Source: Anaerolineae bacterium (GTDB taxonomy: Bacteria > Chloroflexota > Anaerolineae > Aggregatilineales > Phototrophicaceae). From it: a DNA stretch of 64,000 nucleotides. The notes beneath the pieces were generated by a model that saw nothing but the letters and a program-made list of their open reading frames with translations, was not told where the DNA came from and did not search any database. The stretch lies in contig JAJEFB010000004.1 of assembly GCA_022820665.1 (NCBI GenBank), positions 124,870-188,869 on the forward strand, given 5' to 3'. Both the position numbers and the translations under genes were made by a program. Of this stretch, positions 63,170-64,000 are shown in pieces (the first letter of the stretch is position 1; each line of letters starts with the position of its first letter).

Positions 63170-64000
63170 TTGTCTTCCCCGGCAAATAACGAATCTACGG
63201 TAAGTCAACACGCATTCGCTTATCAACCGCAGCCGATCAACGGAGAGTTCCTGGGCAAGCACATCATCTCTGTAGATCAATTTGAGCGAAGAGATCTCGA
63301 CATTCTCTTTGACGCCGCCACAGCCATTCGCAAGCGCATTCGCAGCCACGATCGTGGCCTGACTGAGCTATGCGCGGGCAAAGTGATGGCGTCGCTCTTC
63401 TTTGAAGCGAGTACCCGCACCGATATGTCCTTTCAATCGGCCATGCGGCGGCTGGGCGGCGACGTCATCGCCGTTAGCAACGGGGTGCGTTTTTCCTCCA
63501 TGTACAAAGGTGAAAACCTTTCCGACACCATTCGAGCGACAGGCTGCTACGCCGACGTCATTGTCTTGCGCCATCCGGAAATCGGCTCCTCTTACGAAGC
63601 CGGCTATTACCTGGATCTCCTCAATACACGCATTGACAATCCCACGGTCGCCATTAGCGGCGGCGACGGCATCGGCGAACATCCCACCCAAGCCTTGCTC
63701 GATACCTTCACCATCTTCGACCGGAAGCGTTCGCTCGACAACTTGACAATTGCCCTGGTCGGCGATCTCAAGCACGGCCGCACCGTACACTCGCTGGCAA
63801 AGCTGCTCGCATACTACGATGCGAAAAACGTCAAACTCTGTTTGGTCGCGCCGGAAAGCCTGGCTATGCCCTCGCAGATCACCAACCTGGTAAAAAGTCA
63901 TGGCATCACGGTAATTGAGACTGACAATCTGATGGACGTGATCGCCCAGACGGATGTCATCTATTGGACGCGCATTCAAGAGGAGCGATTCGCGGATCCC
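63170..64000 (+). CDS. pyrB: aspartate carbamoyltransferase catalytic chain, C-terminus beyond the window
   Basis: 277 codons to the right edge, incomplete. It condenses carbamoyl phosphate and aspartate in pyrimidine synthesis. The carbamoyl phosphate loop is FFEASTRTDMSFQSAM near residues 76-91. HPTQALLDTF near 172 and LVGDLKHGRTVHSLAK near 196 are further active-site segments. A ~25-residue extension precedes GKHIISVDQFERRDLD. TTG at 63170 has a perfect AAGGAGG five bases away. An in-frame ATG at 63146 overlaps the TATAAT box at 63142 and is rejected. Confidence 0.95.
   Translation, partial: MSSPANNESTVSQHAFAYQPQPINGEFLGKHIISVDQFERRDLDILFDAATAIRKRIRSHDRGLTELCAGKVMASLFFEASTRTDMSFQSAMRRLGGDVIAVSNGVRFSSMYKGENLSDTIRATGCYADVIVLRHPEIGSSYEAGYYLDLLNTRIDNPTVAISGGDGIGEHPTQALLDTFTIFDRKRSLDNLTIALVGDLKHGRTVHSLAKLLAYYDAKNVKLCLVAPESLAMPSQITNLVKSHGITVIETDNLMDVIAQTDVIYWTRIQEERFADP

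Overview
The window is a chromosomal segment of roughly mid-50s % G+C (by eye) with very dense coding on both strands. It holds about 45 protein genes, three tRNAs, a tryptophan T-box leader and several families of short intergenic repeats. The gene set fits a Chloroflexota (Anaerolineae-like) bacterium: a fused shikimate kinase/3-dehydroquinate synthase, T-box control of trp, an LCP cell-envelope protein, no LPS or outer-membrane genes, LipM-type lipoylation, formate-THF ligase, and frequent TTG/GTG starts. This assignment is inference from gene content, because there is no rRNA or other decisive marker. Both ends cut genes: aroKB on the left and pyrB on the right.

1-14.2 kb (minus strand) is an aromatic amino acid block. 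A T-box with a UGG specifier precedes trpE-trpG-trpD-trpC-trpF-nudix-trpB-trpA. After a 1.1 kb repeat-rich gap come aroH-tyrA-aroA-aroE-aroC-aroKB. Together these run from dehydroquinate to chorismate and on to Trp and the Tyr branch. DAHP synthase, dehydroquinase and prephenate dehydratase are not in view.

14.2-31.4 kb is mostly housekeeping: polX, an SH3-like envelope protein, ligA with an unusual insertion, an RlmI-like rRNA methylase, lipM, an LCP protein behind a tiny leader ORF, an aquaporin, aspS, a polytopic glycosyltransferase-like protein, a histone deacetylase-like hydrolase and uvrB.

31.4-37.5 kb is a more accessory zone organised around tRNA genes. Two tRNA-Met genes are followed by an AT-richer two-gene islet (a SocA/Panacea-like protein and a frameshifted proteasome-type Ntn hydrolase). 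Then come lysA, tRNA-Asp and a large AT-richer membrane protein.

37.6-42.2 kb is a YnjB-like ABC importer operon: a binding protein, a sulfatase-fold hydrolase with Thr where sulfatases have Cys/Ser, and two permeases. No ATPase gene is present. 42.4-51.5 kb carries a nucleoside phosphorylase-like enzyme, a MOP/MATE-like membrane protein, an M24 peptidase, an HtrA-type protease and a NAGPA-domain protein. It also holds a minus-strand operon of a sugar isomerase-like protein, an Ldh2-type dehydrogenase and a probable deiodinase-like selenoprotein. In that last gene an in-frame UGA sits in FGSFT-U-PYCG, with a SECIS-like hairpin 16 nt downstream. This is the most notable hidden feature of the window.

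51.6-64 kb holds a heterodimeric ABC exporter, dinB, a repeat-filled gap, glgB, an MFS transporter, fhs and the start of pyrB. Dispersed repeats link distant gaps: a ~200-bp element at 31.5 kb recurs inverted at 57.3 kb, and a ~90-bp element occurs at 14.3, 17.5 and 57.1 kb.
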